DNA of 47,229 nt, taken from contig QMOQ01000003.1 of the NCBI GenBank assembly GCA_003650285.1, positions 1 through 47,229 on the forward strand, given 5' to 3'. Below, piece after piece: positions 46,620 to 47,229 of the stretch. Every line of letters begins with the position of its first letter. Position 1 is the first letter of the stretch. The DNA comes from Caldisericota bacterium (GTDB lineage Bacteria; Caldisericota; Caldisericia; Caldisericales; Caldisericaceae). Below the pieces are notes generated by a model. The model did not search any database. It saw only the letters and a list, made by a program, of their open reading frames with translations, and was not told the origin of the DNA. The translations under genes and the position numbers were made by a program.

Positions 46620-47093
46620 ATGAACTATATAATGAATCTTTTAAGAGGAAGTTTTCCATGGATAAGTGCTCTTGATTTTGGGATTTTCTTATTAGGATCA
46701 CTTGTTGTCATATTTGTTATTGCATTTTATGTTTATCGTGATAGTAATCTTCGTGGCGGGAAAAGCCTTTTGTGGGCTATATGCACAATTCTCCTTGGTG
46801 GGATATTGCCTTTTCTTTTTTATATGATAGTGCGGTCATCATATACAAAAGAGGAACTTGAGGAAGAAAAATTAAACAAGGAATTAATGCAACTGCAAAG
46901 AAATTATTATGAGTTAATGGTGAGTAAAGAAATACAGAAATGTCCAGTATGTGGAGAAGAAGTTAGTGCAGATTATATGTACTGTCCCAAATGTTTTACG
47001 CAGTTAAAAAAATATTGCGATGAGTGTAAAAAAATTGTAGATAAAAACGCAAAAATATGTCCATATTGTGGACATATTTTTGGTAAGAGGTAA
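46620..47093 (+). CDS. Membrane protein with C-terminal double zinc ribbon
   Basis: Two TM helices followed by KCPVCGEEVSADYMYCPKCFTQLKKYCDECKKIVDKNAKICPYCGHIFGKR. Confidence 0.85.
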   Translation: MNYIMNLLRGSFPWISALDFGIFLLGSLVVIFVIAFYVYRDSNLRGGKSLLWAICTILLGGILPFLFYMIVRSSYTKEELEEEKLNKELMQLQRNYYELMVSKEIQKCPVCGEEVSADYMYCPKCFTQLKKYCDECKKIVDKNAKICPYCGHIFGKR

Positions 47094-47100
47094 GTGAATA

Positions 47101-47229
47101 ATGAAGGAATTTACATTTAAGGCAGGTGGAGCACATCCTGAAGAAAATAAACTGACGAAAGACGCCCCGTTTATCAATTTAACTCCCCCCGCTGTTGTGG
47201 TCATCCCGTTGAGCCAGCATATCGGGGCG
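47101..47229 (+). CDS. rnfC: RnfC-like electron transport complex subunit, N-terminal part (truncated at window edge)
   Basis: ATG at 47101 opens MKEFTFKAGGAHPEENKLTKDAPFINLTPPAVVVIPLSQHIGA, the characteristic RnfC N-terminus; frame open to the last base. Confidence 0.85.
   Translation, partial: MKEFTFKAGGAHPEENKLTKDAPFINLTPPAVVVIPLSQHIGA

Noticed and set aside
1-47229. CRISPR arrays, transposons, prophage or defence islands
   Set aside because: No regularly spaced repeats, transposase/integrase motifs or defence-type domains were found on reading both strands; the window is essentially core genome.

Overview
AT-rich bacterial chromosomal window, densely packed with genes and dominated by core housekeeping loci. 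Plus strand, left edge: the 3' part of gltX. Minus strand 765-9226: a TPR + CofE-like fusion, a CinA-type protein, apgM, a DnaB-like ATPase, an amidohydrolase, a double-GerMN lipoprotein-like protein, and a NrdG-type radical SAM protein. Plus strand 9408-15549: pth, mfd, an unusual pseudophosphatase-MazG fusion, and a YbhN/LPG-flippase-like membrane protein. Minus strand 15536-41987: a metallophosphoesterase, an opp/dpp ABC operon whose binding protein carries SLH domains, an ECF sigma/anti-sigma-like pair, a HlyD-like protein, a complete dcw division/cell-wall cluster (ftsZ, ftsA, ftsQ-like, ddl, murB, murC, murG, ftsW, murD, mraY, murF, murE, ftsI-like, ftsL-like, rsmH), RNase P RNA, a C4 zinc-ribbon coiled-coil protein, and a tRNA with anticodon CAU. 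Plus strand 42189-end: a PPC/DUF296 protein, valS, folC, a zinc-ribbon membrane protein, and the 5' end of rnfC. No CRISPR array, transposase, prophage or recognisable defence island was found. The observations most worth follow-up are: the tRNA / zinc-ribbon CDS / rnpB unit, in which the CDS stop codon abuts the RNase P RNA; a predicted leaderless extended -10 promoter at the head of the dcw cluster; a MazG protein with a catalytically dead dual-specificity-phosphatase-like N-terminus; an ECF-type autoregulatory promoter motif; and a TPR/CofE-like fusion. All calls come from reading the sequence and translations; no database search was run.
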